A stretch of DNA of 64,000 bases, taken from positions 1 to 64,000 of the forward strand of contig NZ_JAAZSQ010000007.1 in assembly GCF_012395835.1 (NCBI RefSeq), in the 5' to 3' direction. This DNA comes from Arthrobacter mobilis (GTDB taxonomy: Bacteria; Actinomycetota; Actinomycetes; Actinomycetales; Micrococcaceae). Position numbers and translations under genes: made by a program. This document shows, one piece after another, positions 34,132 through 43,300 of the stretch. The notes beneath the pieces are model-generated. The model did not search any database, was not told the origin of the DNA, and saw only the letters and a program-made list of their open reading frames with translations. Every line of letters begins with the position of its first letter. Positions within the stretch are counted from its first letter, which is position 1.

Positions 34132-34962
34132 TTACAGCTGGCTGACGTTCAGCGTTGCCGGATCGGACCCGAGCCGGTTGCCGGCTTCGAGCCCGGTCAC
34201 GGCCTCGATCTCCTCCGCACTGAGCCGGATGTCGACGGCGGCCAGGTTCTCGGCCATCCGCTCCCGGCTGACCGTCTTCGGGATGGCCATGTAGCCCTGG
34301 GCCAGCTCCCAGGCGAGGACGATCTGCGCCGGTGTGGCCCCGTGCCTGGCCGCCAGGGCGGTCACGGCCGCGGCAGCCAGGTCGGCGCCGCGGCCGAGCG
34401 GGCTGTAGGCCTCCACGGCGATGCCGTGTTCCCTGCTCCACTCCGCTACCGCATGCTGCTGCAGGCTCGGATGCAGCTCGATCTGGTTCTCGGCCGGCAC
34501 CGTGTCCGCCGCCGCCAGCAGCGTGGCCAGATGCTCGGGCAGGAAGTTCGCAACCCCCACGGCCCGCGCCAGGCCTTCATCGACGATCTGCTCCAGCTCG
34601 TGCCAGGCGTGCACGTACAGGTTCTGCGCCGGCACCGGCCAGTGGATCAGGTACAGGTCCACATAGTCCAGGCCGAGCTCGCGCAGGCTGTTTTCGAACG
34701 CCCGGCGCGCGGTGCGCTGCTCGCCGTTGCGCAGCTTGGTGGTGATGAAGACTTCCTGCCGCGGCAGGCCGCTGGCCCTGACTGCGGCACCGACCCCCGC
34801 CTCGTTGCGATAGGCGGCCGCGGTATCAATGTGCCGGTAGCCGGCCTCCAGGGCGGCCTCCACCGTCCGCTGGGTTTCCTCCGGCGGCACCCGGCCCACG
34901 CCGAAGCCAAGCTGCGGAATGGCGACGCCGTTGTTCAGCCTGATCAGCGGAACGTTGGCCAT
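34132..34962 (-). CDS. Aldo-keto reductase
   Basis: A 276-residue NADPH-dependent reductase. The catalytic tetrad is D46, Y51, K76 and H107 (DTAAAYRNE, TTKLRN and LIHWP). The cofactor motif IPKTVSRERMAEN is near the C-terminus. GAAGGG precedes the ATG. It resembles the AKR at 6497-7342, and both may clear aldehydes formed during aromatic breakdown; this link is only a suggestion. Confidence 0.88.
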   Translation of the reverse strand: MANVPLIRLNNGVAIPQLGFGVGRVPPEETQRTVEAALEAGYRHIDTAAAYRNEAGVGAAVRASGLPRQEVFITTKLRNGEQRTARRAFENSLRELGLDYVDLYLIHWPVPAQNLYVHAWHELEQIVDEGLARAVGVANFLPEHLATLLAAADTVPAENQIELHPSLQQHAVAEWSREHGIAVEAYSPLGRGADLAAAAVTALAARHGATPAQIVLAWELAQGYMAIPKTVSRERMAENLAAVDIRLSAEEIEAVTGLEAGNRLGSDPATLNVSQL

Positions 34963-35033
34963 GGCGGGGACCCTTCGCTCGTAAGACGGTTCCTGCCCCT
35001 AGCCTAAGATCCGCATCGGCGGACTGCCAGTGC

Positions 35034-35465
35034 CTATTTCTTGGGCACCAGGACCCCGAAGACCCGCATTTCGGCCAGGTGCTGGCCGTCCTGGTCGTGG
35101 ATGCTGATGTCCACGATGTTGTTGCGGCCAAAGCGCGTGCGTTCGATGCCGGTGGCCACCAGCCGGGCACCGGCACCGCCAGGGGCAATATAGGTGATTT
35201 CCGCCTGCCGGGATACCGAGGGAGCCCCCATCGATTCGCACACGAAGGCGAAGCAGGTGTCGCCCAGGGTGAACAGGTAGCCGCCATGCAGGATGTGGTG
35301 GCCGTTCAGCATGGACTCCTGGACGTCCATCGCCATGACCACGCGGCCTTCCTCGGCCTCGACCACCTCGATGCCCAGATGCTGGGACGACTTGTCGAAG
35401 GAGTAGCGGTGGCGGATAAGCTCCTCGACGCTTCCGAAGTTCTCGGTGGCGGGGGAAGTGGTCAC
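35034..35465 (-). CDS. paaI: PaaI-type hot-dog acyl-CoA thioesterase
   Basis: A 143-residue hot-dog protein with NGHHILHGGYLFTLGDTCFAF, the PaaI signature with its catalytic Asp. GTG 35465 is preferred because GGAGG lies five bases upstream; a longer frame to 35498 lacks one. PaaI hydrolyses stalled phenylacetyl- or hydroxyphenylacetyl-CoA intermediates and recovers CoA. No other paa gene is in the window. It is divergent from the LldD-type gene with 69 bp between starts. Confidence 0.82.
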   Translation of the reverse strand: MTTSPATENFGSVEELIRHRYSFDKSSQHLGIEVVEAEEGRVVMAMDVQESMLNGHHILHGGYLFTLGDTCFAFVCESMGAPSVSRQAEITYIAPGGAGARLVATGIERTRFGRNNIVDISIHDQDGQHLAEMRVFGVLVPKK

Positions 35466-35534
35466 GGTGTCCTCCGGTAATGTGTGCTGCGTCTCCACCT
35501 AACGGTAACCGAGATGCCAACCGAGCGAGGTTCC

Positions 35535-36782
35535 ATGAGCACAAGCCCCGACCCCTACCTGCCGCCGGCCCTGAGGCGCCGGGTGCCGAAGCCGGCGGAA
35601 CTGGCCCCGCTGATGCAGTTCAAGAAACCGGCCATCGGGACGGCGGCCAGGCTGCGCCGGGCCAACACCATCGGCGACTTGCGGACGATCGCCAAGCGCC
35701 GCACGCCCAAGGCGCCCTTCGACTACACCGACGGCGCGGCCGAAGCGGAGATCACCCTGGCCCGGGCCCGCCAGGCCTTCCTGGACCTGGAATTCCGGCC
35801 CGGCATCCTGCGCAACGTCAAGGACGTGGACCTGCGCACCGACATCCTGGGCAAGTCCGCGGCCCTGCCCTTTGGCATCGCGCCCACCGGCTTCACCCGG
35901 ATGATGCAGTCGGAGGGCGAGTACGCCGGATCCCGGGCCGCCGCGGCGGCAGGCATCCCCTACACCCTCTCCACCATGGGCACTGCCTCCATCGAGGACG
36001 TCACCGCTGCCGCACCCACTGGCCGGAACTGGTTCCAGCTGTACCTGTGGACGGACCGCGAGCGGTCGCTGGCCCTGGTCGACCGGGCCGCCAAGGCCGG
36101 TGTGGACACGATGATGGTCACCGTGGACACACCCGTGGGCGGGGCACGGCTGCGCGACGTGCGCAACGGCATGACCATCCCGCCGGCGCTGACGCTGAAG
36201 ACACTGCTGGATGCCTCCTACCGTCCGGCCTGGTGGTTCAATTTCCTGACCCACGAGCCGCTGTCCTTCGCGAATCTTTCCCGCTACTCCGGCACGGTCA
36301 CCGAGCTGATCAATTCCATGTTCGACCCGACCCTGAGCTTCCAGGACCTGGACTGGCTGCGCAGCACCTGGAAGGGAAAGCTGGTGGTCAAGGGCATCCA
36401 GACCGTCGACGACGCCAAGCGAGTGGTGGACCACGGCGCGGACGGGATTGTGCTTTCCAACCATGGCGGCCGGCAGCTGGACCGGGCGCCGGTGCCGCTG
36501 CACCTGCTGCCGGATGTGGCGGCGGCGCTGAAGGGCAGGACAGCGATCATGCTGGATACGGGCATCATGAGCGGCGGGGACATCGTGGCTGCGCTGGCCC
36601 TCGGCGCCGATTTCACGCTGGTCGGCCGGGCTTACCTGTACGGGCTGATGGCCGGCGGCCGCGCCGGGGTGGACCGGGCGATCGACATCCTGCGCACCGA
36701 GGCGGCGCTGACCATGCGCCTGCTCGGCGTGAACAAGGTGGCGGACCTGAATCCGGACCACGTGCGCCTGCTCGGCCGCTAA
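35535..36782 (+). CDS. lldD: FMN-dependent alpha-hydroxy-acid dehydrogenase (LldD type)
   Basis: A 415-residue TIM-barrel flavoprotein. K286 (VVKGI), H310 and R313 (SNHGGRQLD) are the FMN-binding and catalytic residues. It has WFQLYLW and the HGGRQLD signature of L-lactate/mandelate dehydrogenases. GCGAGG precedes ATG 35535. It oxidises an alpha-hydroxy acid, probably L-lactate, to the keto acid; mandelate-type acids cannot be excluded in this aromatic context. A strong hairpin follows. Confidence 0.87.
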   Translation: MSTSPDPYLPPALRRRVPKPAELAPLMQFKKPAIGTAARLRRANTIGDLRTIAKRRTPKAPFDYTDGAAEAEITLARARQAFLDLEFRPGILRNVKDVDLRTDILGKSAALPFGIAPTGFTRMMQSEGEYAGSRAAAAAGIPYTLSTMGTASIEDVTAAAPTGRNWFQLYLWTDRERSLALVDRAAKAGVDTMMVTVDTPVGGARLRDVRNGMTIPPALTLKTLLDASYRPAWWFNFLTHEPLSFANLSRYSGTVTELINSMFDPTLSFQDLDWLRSTWKGKLVVKGIQTVDDAKRVVDHGADGIVLSNHGGRQLDRAPVPLHLLPDVAAALKGRTAIMLDTGIMSGGDIVAALALGADFTLVGRAYLYGLMAGGRAGVDRAIDILRTEAALTMRLLGVNKVADLNPDHVRLLGR

Positions 36783-36799
36783 GCCGGCTGATCACGGCA

Positions 36800-36832
36800 G
36801 CGGGTCCCGCCTTCAGTGAAGGCGGGACCCGC
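36800..36832 (+). terminator. Terminator hairpin after lldD
   Basis: GCGGGTCCCGCCTTCA (36800-36815) and its complement (36817-36832) form a long perfect palindrome starting 18 bases after the lldD stop. Confidence 0.75.
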
Positions 36833-36856
36833 GTTGTCAGGGACAGGAGCGCCCCT

Positions 36857-36968
36857 GGAGTGGGGCGCGAGGGCCCCGCAAGTGAGCGGCCAGGGGTCGC
36901 CGTGCGCGAAGCGTGCGGGGCAGGCTACGAACGGGCGGCGGAGCCGACACAGCGGGAGCGCCCCAATC
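36857..36968. repeat. Repeat P2, diverged copy
   Basis: The start GGAGTGGGGCGCGAGGG and the end GCGGCGGAGCCGACACAGCG followed by GGAGCGCCCCAATC match the 58-bp unit at 40251-40366. About 53 additional bases are inserted in the middle. It ends one base before the stop codon of the Fn3 gene. Confidence 0.75.
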
Positions 36969-36969
36969 C

Positions 36970-38955
36970 TTACCGCCTGGTGGCAGCCACCGTCACGGAG
37001 CCTCCGGCGGAGGACGTGATGGTGATCCTCGTCGTGTAGGCCGCGCCCGAGTTCCTGGTCCGGATGGTCCAGCTGCCGTCGGCGGCGACCGTGGCGGAGC
37101 CGATGGTAGCCCCCGTCGAGTTCTTCGCCGTCACCGTGTTGCCGGTGGTCACGCTGGCACTGCCGCCGATCCGCCATTCGCGCCGGTCGGAGCGGTACTC
37201 GGCCGTGGCCGTCAGCTGATCGGCCGGAGTCACGGTCGAGGACGCCCCGGACCCGAAGGTGGCTGCCGGGCTGTCACCGCCGGCACTGGTGGCAACCAGG
37301 TTCAGCGTGTAGGTGGTGCCGTTGGTGAGCCCGGTCAGCACGGCACTCCTGCCCGCGGCGTCGGTGGTCGTGGAGACCGGGTCCCCGGCTGCCGGCGTGG
37401 CGGTCAGCTTGTAGCCGGTGATCGGCGTATTGGCTGCCGTGGACGGCTGCCATTCCACCGTGGCGCTGCCGTTGCCGGGAAGGACCCGGACCACGTTCGG
37501 CGCCGACGGCGCCTCCAGTACCGGTGCGGCAAGGGTGTACGTCGCAGCAGGGCTGGCCGTTTCGCCGGCCGCGCTCAAGGCCGTCACCACGAAGCCGTAC
37601 TCGGTGCCGGGGGTCAGTTCCTCAAGCGTGGCGGAAGTGGCTCCCGGCCCGGCCTCGGTGGAGTCGGCGACCGTGTCCCCGGACATTGCCTCAACCCGGT
37701 AGCCGGTGACCGGAGTACCGTTGGCCGATGCCGGCGTCCAGCTGACCGTGGCCGTTCCGGCGAGCTCGCCGTCCCGGACCTCCACGTCGGTTGCCGCCGC
37801 GGGAGCAGTGGGTTCGCCTGGCGCGTCCGCGCTGACCATGACGCTGCCGCCGCTGGCCGGCGCACTGGACTGGCCGTTCAAGGCCACGACCTTGATTGGG
37901 TAGGCCTGGCCGTTGACCAGGCCGCGGAGGGTGGCGGAGGTGGCTTCCGCGCCCACCTTGACGCTGACCTCCTGGCCCAGTTCCGTGTCCTCGGCAATGA
38001 GCTGGTAGCCGGTGACGGCCGGTGCGTCCGCCGGAACCGTGGCCGGGCTCCAGGTGGCCTTGATGCTGCCGTTGCCGGCTGCGCTGGCAAACACATTGCC
38101 TGGCTGGTTCGGAGCCTGGCCTGAGGGGCCTGCCGGACAGCCGCCGAAGCCGGGTCCGTCAATCTCCTTGAACTCGGAGATGGTCAGGCCCAGCTGCGCC
38201 TCAATGCCCACGGGCTCTGCCTGCCAACTGGCCACGGAGGGATCCCCGGCGAAGGCGGTATCGCGCTCTTCCTCGGAGAAGAAACCGTAGGTGACGGTGA
38301 ATTCCCCGTTGTCGGCCGAGCCGTCCACCGTGTAGGTGGTGGGAGCTTCATCCGTGGGCCAGCCGAGGGCACGCTCGCCGATGTTGGTGTCGCGCATGTC
38401 GGGGTTGACGATTTCGACCTGCATGCGTGCCGTATCCACGCCTTCGCCGTAGGTGCCCTTGATGACAACCTGGTGCTCGGCGTCGCCGGCTTCCGGTGTG
38501 GCCTCGTCGTTGGTCTCCACCGAGGTAATGACAGCGGTGCCCGCGATCGCACCGTCGCTGCTGCCATCGTCGAACTCCACGGTGACCTCGTCGGTGCCCT
38601 GGATGTTCGGGGTCACCACGTCCCAGCAGACGCCGCCGGGGTGGTTCACCTCGAGGAAGCCGGTGTCGTCGACGACGCCGCGGGCGATGCCGATCAGGTT
38701 ATCCCCGCGCGTGACCTTGATGGTGGCATTCTGGCCGGTCTGGGCCGCGTAGCCTTCGATGGCGACCATGTCCCGCTTGGTGAAGATTTCAATGTTGCCC
38801 GGGCCCGTGGGCGGGTTGGCGGCAACGACCATGGAGGCACCGCCTGCAACAAGGGCGACGGCGGTGCCTCCGGCGATCAGTCCTGGTCGCATCCTGCTGC
38901 GCCCTTCGGGTGATCGGGCCATGGCTGCCCGGGTGATGCGGAGCTTTTTCCTCAT
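36970..38955 (-). CDS. Secreted multi-domain fibronectin type III protein
   Basis: A 661-residue exported protein. A basic N-terminus and a TM/signal segment lie at about residues 22-46 (GLIAGGTAVALVAGGASMVV). A roughly 200-residue beta-rich region follows, then three Fn3 domains recognisable by the repeated pattern VSWTP/VEWQP...TPVTGY...AATSATLxxLTxGTxY, and a short C-terminal beta domain. ATG 38955 is chosen because AAAGGATG precedes it. Fn3 repeats usually link or space wall-bound or enzyme domains; no catalytic domain is visible. The first domain is not recognised. Confidence 0.8.
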   Translation of the reverse strand: MRKKLRITRAAMARSPEGRSRMRPGLIAGGTAVALVAGGASMVVAANPPTGPGNIEIFTKRDMVAIEGYAAQTGQNATIKVTRGDNLIGIARGVVDDTGFLEVNHPGGVCWDVVTPNIQGTDEVTVEFDDGSSDGAIAGTAVITSVETNDEATPEAGDAEHQVVIKGTYGEGVDTARMQVEIVNPDMRDTNIGERALGWPTDEAPTTYTVDGSADNGEFTVTYGFFSEEERDTAFAGDPSVASWQAEPVGIEAQLGLTISEFKEIDGPGFGGCPAGPSGQAPNQPGNVFASAAGNGSIKATWSPATVPADAPAVTGYQLIAEDTELGQEVSVKVGAEATSATLRGLVNGQAYPIKVVALNGQSSAPASGGSVMVSADAPGEPTAPAAATDVEVRDGELAGTATVSWTPASANGTPVTGYRVEAMSGDTVADSTEAGPGATSATLEELTPGTEYGFVVTALSAAGETASPAATYTLAAPVLEAPSAPNVVRVLPGNGSATVEWQPSTAANTPITGYKLTATPAAGDPVSTTTDAAGRSAVLTGLTNGTTYTLNLVATSAGGDSPAATFGSGASSTVTPADQLTATAEYRSDRREWRIGGSASVTTGNTVTAKNSTGATIGSATVAADGSWTIRTRNSGAAYTTRITITSSAGGSVTVAATRR

Positions 38956-39074
38956 CACGCATCCTTTCGTGAACGGAGCTTGGCACTCCAGAGGATTTCC
39001 GCGGGGAGGAGCCCCCACGATGCAAGGATGCTCGGGTGATCTTGTGAAGATCTTGGACCGGTCTGCAGCCGGCG

Positions 39075-39374
39075 TTAGTCCTCCGAGGAAAGGAGCCGGC
39101 GCCGGGCCCCCAGCAGGTCCACGCCCGGGCGGTACGCCACGTAGCCTTCGACGGCGTCGAGCACCTCCACCAGGTGCGCGCGGTCGGCACCGACCAGCCC
39201 GACGCCGATGGCCGCCCGCCGGTACAGGTCCTGATGGCCCACCTCGGCCACCGAAACGTCGAAGCGCTTGCGGACCTCGGCAATGACGGGACGCACCACC
39301 GAACGCTTTTCCTTCAGCGAGCGGACGTCCCCCAGGAGCAGGTCGAATTCGATCCAGCCGATCCACATGGCCAT
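39075..39374 (-). CDS. DUF503 (YlxP-like) protein
   Basis: A 99-residue protein: WIGWIEFDLLLGDVRSLKEKR, then VVRPVIAEVRKRFDVSVAEVG, the DUF503 signature. ATG 39374 has AAGGGTGG upstream. YlxP family members are often found in the nusA-infB-rbfA cluster. Here it is alone next to an Fn3 protein and a Nudix gene. The function is not settled. Confidence 0.88.
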   Translation of the reverse strand: MAMWIGWIEFDLLLGDVRSLKEKRSVVRPVIAEVRKRFDVSVAEVGHQDLYRRAAIGVGLVGADRAHLVEVLDAVEGYVAYRPGVDLLGARRRLLSSED

Positions 39375-39547
39375 GCGCCACCCTTGCACATCACCACCCC
39401 GGGGCGCCAGAGCCCCACCATGGGAAACACAATGGAAAAACCGGATGGCATTGGCAGGCGTTTCCTTTCCGGCTTTTGCGGACCGGGGACGTGGATCCGC
39501 GGTACGGTCGACGGGACGGATATCTGCCTGTGCAGGACGGAGGAACA

Positions 39548-40252
39548 ATGCCCGCGATGGACGCTGCCGCTACGGTGGTCCTGCTCCGCGACGCCCCGGA
39601 GGGACCCGAGGTGCTGCTGCTGGAGCGGCCGCGCGACACCGGGTCCTTCGCCGGCGCCTGGGTTTTCCCCGGCGGCAGGGTGGATCCGGAAGACTATGAC
39701 GACGGCGCTCCCGCGGACGGCAGTGCCGGCAACGGCACCGGCGCGGGGGAGCGCGAGCTGCCGGCCGCGCGCCGGGCGGGCGTGCGGGAGGTCCGGGAAG
39801 AGACCGGCCTGGAGCTGGATCCGGCCGCACTCGTGGAACTGTCCTGCTGGATTCCGCCGGCCCAGGCACCCCGGCGCTTCCACACCTGGTTCTTCGTCGG
39901 CCAGGCCTCGGACGGCACTGTCGTGCTGAACCCCGGCGAACATGTGGCCCACGCCTGGCTCACGCCTCGGGAGGTGCTGCGCCGGCACGGCGAGGGAGAG
40001 TTGCTGCTGATGCCGCCCACCTGGGTGACGCTGCACGGGCTGCTGCAGGCCGCCTCGGTGGACGCGGTGCTGGCCCAGGCCCGGCGGAGCCGGCCCGCAG
40101 TTTTCCGCAGCCGGATGTTGGACGATGCCGGCGGAGCCCGGATCATTACCTGGTCCGGCGACGCCGACTACGAGCCGGGGCAGGCGCCGCCGTCGGGCCG
40201 GAACCGGCTGGTCATGACCCGCCTGCCCTGGGTTTACGAACGCACCTCTTAG
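39548..40252 (+). CDS. Nudix hydrolase
   Basis: A 234-residue Nudix protein. The Nudix box is split by an insertion: FPGGRVDPED, then after about 30 residues RAGVREVREETGLELD. ATG 39548 has GGAGGAACA upstream. The insertion inside the box region and the length fit the larger NUDT19-like group that may act on CoA or nucleoside diphosphate compounds. Its TAG stop lies at the first bases of repeat P2. Confidence 0.85.
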   Translation: MPAMDAAATVVLLRDAPEGPEVLLLERPRDTGSFAGAWVFPGGRVDPEDYDDGAPADGSAGNGTGAGERELPAARRAGVREVREETGLELDPAALVELSCWIPPAQAPRRFHTWFFVGQASDGTVVLNPGEHVAHAWLTPREVLRRHGEGELLLMPPTWVTLHGLLQAASVDAVLAQARRSRPAVFRSRMLDDAGGARIITWSGDADYEPGQAPPSGRNRLVMTRLPWVYERTS

Positions 40253-40366
40253 AGTGGGGTGTGAGGGTCCCGCTGTGGCGGCGGAGCCGACACTGCGGGA
40301 GCACCCCTAGAGTGGGGTGCGAGGGTCCCGCTGTGGCGGCGGAGCCGACACTGCGGGAGCACCCCA
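40251..40366. repeat. Repeat P2, two tandem 58-bp units
   Basis: Units 40251-40308 and 40309-40366 are identical except for one base (GTGTGAGG against GTGCGAGG). The unit begins AGAGTGGGGTGCGAGGGTCC and ends GCGGGAGCACCCC. TAG at the start of unit 1 ends the Nudix gene. The complement CTA at the unit boundary (40307-40309) ends vanR, so unit 2 encodes the last residues of VanR. A diverged copy lies at 36857-36968. Confidence 0.9.
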
Positions 40367-40948
40367 ATCTTCGTACAGCTCATCCACCAGGGCCAGCCCC
40401 TGTCGGGCCCACTGGATCTCCTGCTCCGCCCGGGCCACCAGCCCTTGGTAGGTGAACCGCTTGAACGCCGTGGCTGCCCGGTGCTCGCCTGCCGGCAGGG
40501 TGGCCAGCCGGCGGTTGAGCATCTCGCTGTTGCCCGTGTCGATCTCGCGGATCTTCTCCTCCCACTGTGCCTTGCGCGCCTGGTAATGCTCCTCGTGGGC
40601 GTGCAGCTGGCGGCGGGCCGCTTCCGGTTCGGCCCATTCCAGGTAGGCCGCCTTCAGGTGCATCGGGTCCCGCTCGCGGCTGTACTCAAGGGTTGAGTTC
40701 ATCCAGTCCCGGAACGCGGCGATGCCTGCCTCGGTCACGTGGTACTCGGTCTTGCGCCCTCGCTGGCCCCAGGGCACTTCTCTGCCTACCAGCAGCCCGT
40801 CCTTCTCCATCTTGCGCAGCTCGGGATAGATCTGCGAGTCCGGGGCATGCCAGACGTAGCCGACGGAGGACTCGAACTGCTTGTACAGGTCGTAGCCCGT
40901 CATCGGCTCGACGGTCAGCAGCGCCAGGAGCGCGGCGCGCAGGCTCAT
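40307..40948 (-). CDS. vanR: PadR-family repressor VanR
   Basis: A 213-residue PadR regulator. The N-terminal winged HTH is AALLALLTVEPMTGYDLYKQ, with the wing GQRGRKTEYHVTEAG. A helical dimerisation domain follows. GGGAGC precedes the ATG. It is divergent from vanABK, with a palindrome in between, as in Corynebacterium glutamicum where a PadR-type VanR represses vanABK until vanillate binds. The last 20 or so residues (SAPPPQRDPRTPL region) are encoded by repeat P2 and are likely a recent extension. Confidence 0.88.
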   Translation of the reverse strand: MSLRAALLALLTVEPMTGYDLYKQFESSVGYVWHAPDSQIYPELRKMEKDGLLVGREVPWGQRGRKTEYHVTEAGIAAFRDWMNSTLEYSRERDPMHLKAAYLEWAEPEAARRQLHAHEEHYQARKAQWEEKIREIDTGNSEMLNRRLATLPAGEHRAATAFKRFTYQGLVARAEQEIQWARQGLALVDELYEDWGAPAVSAPPPQRDPRTPL

Positions 40949-41034
40949 GCGGAGCTCCCAAGGTCCGGTGCGGCAACAGCCGGCAGAGAAGTGTTGCCAA
41001 TCACTATATCGATAGATAATCTGTGACTGAACAC

Positions 41035-41060
41035 ACTAACTATGTGCATAGATAGTTAGT
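41035..41060. promoter_or_regulatory. VanR operator
   Basis: A perfect 9-bp inverted repeat ACTAACTAT (41035-41043) and ATAGTTAGT (41052-41060) with an 8-nt spacer, 59 bases upstream of vanA. The core CTAACTA is shared with the VanR operator reported for C. glutamicum as I recall it. A second dyad CTATATCGATAG lies about 20 bases to the left, nearer vanR. Confidence 0.75.
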
Positions 41061-41118
41061 GAACCCAGCTTTCCGCCGCCGGCACCGCCGGCAGTCCTGC
41101 ACTTGGGAAGGAACAACC

Positions 41119-42213
41119 GTGACAGCAGTCCAGACCCGCAGCACCACCACCAACAAGACCCTTGGCCATCCTCTGAACGCCTGGTATGTGGCCGGCTGGG
41201 ACCATGAGGTCACCCGCAAGCCGCTGGCCCGGAAGATCGCCAACCGGCCGCTGGCGCTCTACCGCACCGAGGACGGCAAGGCCGTGGCCCTTGCGGATGC
41301 CTGCTGGCACCGGCTGGCCCCGCTGTCCATGGGCAAGGTGGTGGGCCGGGACGAGATCCAGTGCCCGTACCACGGCATCCGCTACAACTCGGCCGGCCGC
41401 TGCACCTCCATGCCGGCGCAGGAGACCATCAATCCCTCCGCCGTCGTGCCGTCCTTCCCGGTGGTGGAGCGCCACCGCTTCGTCTGGGTCTGGCTTGGCG
41501 ACCCGGCGAAGGCGGACCCGGACCTCGTTCCGGACATGCACCAGATGGACCACCCGGAGTGGGCCGGCGACGGCGAAACCATCTACGCCCCGTGCAACTA
41601 CCAGCTGGTCCTGGATAACCTGATGGACCTGACCCACGAGGAATTCGTGCACTCCTCGTCCATCGGCCAGGACGAACTGAGCGAATCCGACTTCGTGGTC
41701 AGCCACGACGGCAACACGGTCACGGTTACGCGCTGGATGCTCAATATCGACGCCCCGCCCTTCTGGCTCAAGAACATGCGGGACAAGTTCCCCGGCTTCG
41801 AGGGCAAGGTGGACCGCTGGCAGATCATCCACTTCGAGGCGCCGTCGACCATCCGCATCGACGTCGGCGTCGCCAAGGCCGGCACCGGCGCCCCCGAGGG
41901 GGACCGTAGCCAGGGCGTCAACGGCTACGTCATGAACACCATCAGCCCGGAGACGGACAAGACCTGCCACTACTTCTGGGCCTTCATGCGCAACTACTGC
42001 CTGGACAGCCAGCTGATCACCACTCAGCTGCGCAACGGCGTCCACGGCGTCTTCGGCGAGGATGAGGCCATGCTCAAGGCCCAGCAGGAGGCTATCGACG
42101 CCAACCCGGACTACGAGTTCTACAGCCTGAACATCGACGCCGGCGGCATGTGGGTGCGCCGGCTGATCGAGCGGATGCTGGTGGCCGAAGGCCGCCTGGC
42201 GGCGGCGCTGTAG
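41119..42213 (+). CDS. vanA: Vanillate O-demethylase oxygenase subunit
   Basis: A 364-residue Rieske non-haem iron oxygenase. The Rieske ligands are C62, H64, C82 and H85 (CWH and CPYH). The mononuclear iron motif is D170-x2-H173-x4-H178 (DNLMDLTHEEFVH). GTG 41119 has AAGGAACAACC upstream. It demethylates vanillate to protocatechuate and formaldehyde with electrons from VanB. It is the first gene of vanABK, downstream of the VanR operator. Vanillate is the expected aromatic acid from ferulate side-chain cleavage. Confidence 0.93.
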   Translation: MTAVQTRSTTTNKTLGHPLNAWYVAGWDHEVTRKPLARKIANRPLALYRTEDGKAVALADACWHRLAPLSMGKVVGRDEIQCPYHGIRYNSAGRCTSMPAQETINPSAVVPSFPVVERHRFVWVWLGDPAKADPDLVPDMHQMDHPEWAGDGETIYAPCNYQLVLDNLMDLTHEEFVHSSSIGQDELSESDFVVSHDGNTVTVTRWMLNIDAPPFWLKNMRDKFPGFEGKVDRWQIIHFEAPSTIRIDVGVAKAGTGAPEGDRSQGVNGYVMNTISPETDKTCHYFWAFMRNYCLDSQLITTQLRNGVHGVFGEDEAMLKAQQEAIDANPDYEFYSLNIDAGGMWVRRLIERMLVAEGRLAAAL

Positions 42214-42240
42214 GCGGCCGGGAAACCTGAGGGGAACACC

Positions 42241-43254
42241 ATGGCAGCAACCAACACCGAAGTCTGGCAGTCGGCCAGCGTCCTGGCCGTGGCCGACGTC
42301 GCCGCGGACATCGTCCGGATCGAACTGGCGCCGTCGATGCCGAAGAAGGCCGACCCGGGATCACACATCGACCTGATGGTCACCATCGACGGCGAGCAGC
42401 AGAAGCGCTCCTACTCGGTGGTCGAATCCAGCGAGGACGGCACCCGCCTGGTCATCAGCGTCTTCAAGGCCCCGGCCTCCCGCGGCGGGTCCGTCTTTAT
42501 GCACACCCTGAAAGCCGGGGACAGCCTGCGCATCACCCAGCCGCTGCAGAACTTCCCGCTGCGCGTCGGGGCCGAACGCTACGTGCTGCTGGCTGGCGGC
42601 ATCGGGATCACCGCGATCATGAACATGGCCTCGGTGCTGCGCAACGTCAAGGCGGACTACACGCTGGTCTATGCCGGCCGGAACCGGACGGCCATGGCCT
42701 ACCTGGACCAGCTGCGCGAGCTGCACGGGGAGCGGCTGGTGGTCCATGTGGACGAGGAGGACGGCATCCTGGACGTGGCCGGCCTCGTGGCGGGGCTGGA
42801 TCTGGCCACCGAGCTGTACATGTGCGGGCCGATCCGGCTCATGGACGCGGTCCGCCGGGCCTGGACCGAACGCGAACTGGAGGCGCCCAACCTGCGCTAC
42901 GAGACCTTCGGCAACTCCGGCTGGTACGACCCGGAGGAATTCCTGGTCCGCATCCCGCGCCTGGGCGTGGAGGCCAAGGTCGGACAGGGCCGGTCCATGC
43001 TCGAGGCGCTCGAGGACGCCGGCGTGGACATGATGTTCGACTGCCGCAAGGGCGAGTGCGGACTCTGCGAGGTGCGCATCCTGGACCTGGCCGGCACCAT
43101 CGACCACCGCGACGTCTTCTACAGCGAGCGCCAGCAGCGCTCCGCCGCGAAGATGTGCTGCTGCGTCTCCCGTGCCGTCACCACCGAAACCGGGGCCAGG
43201 GCCGACGCCGACCCGTCCCGCGGGCCCGCCGTCGTCACCATCGACGTCTCCTGA
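42241..43254 (+). CDS. vanB: Vanillate O-demethylase reductase subunit
   Basis: A 337-residue phthalate-dioxygenase-reductase-type protein. FMN binding is by RSYS (residues 56-59), the NAD domain holds LLAGGIGITAIMNMA and the MCGP motif, and a C-terminal 2Fe-2S plant-type ferredoxin domain has C268, C273, C276 and a fourth Cys in the CCC cluster at 306-308. It lies 27 bases after vanA. It passes electrons from NADH to VanA. Confidence 0.93.
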   Translation: MAATNTEVWQSASVLAVADVAADIVRIELAPSMPKKADPGSHIDLMVTIDGEQQKRSYSVVESSEDGTRLVISVFKAPASRGGSVFMHTLKAGDSLRITQPLQNFPLRVGAERYVLLAGGIGITAIMNMASVLRNVKADYTLVYAGRNRTAMAYLDQLRELHGERLVVHVDEEDGILDVAGLVAGLDLATELYMCGPIRLMDAVRRAWTERELEAPNLRYETFGNSGWYDPEEFLVRIPRLGVEAKVGQGRSMLEALEDAGVDMMFDCRKGECGLCEVRILDLAGTIDHRDVFYSERQQRSAAKMCCCVSRAVTTETGARADADPSRGPAVVTIDVS

Positions 43255-43300
43255 GCCTTGACCACTACTGCACACAAGCCACCGAAAGACTGAAACACCA

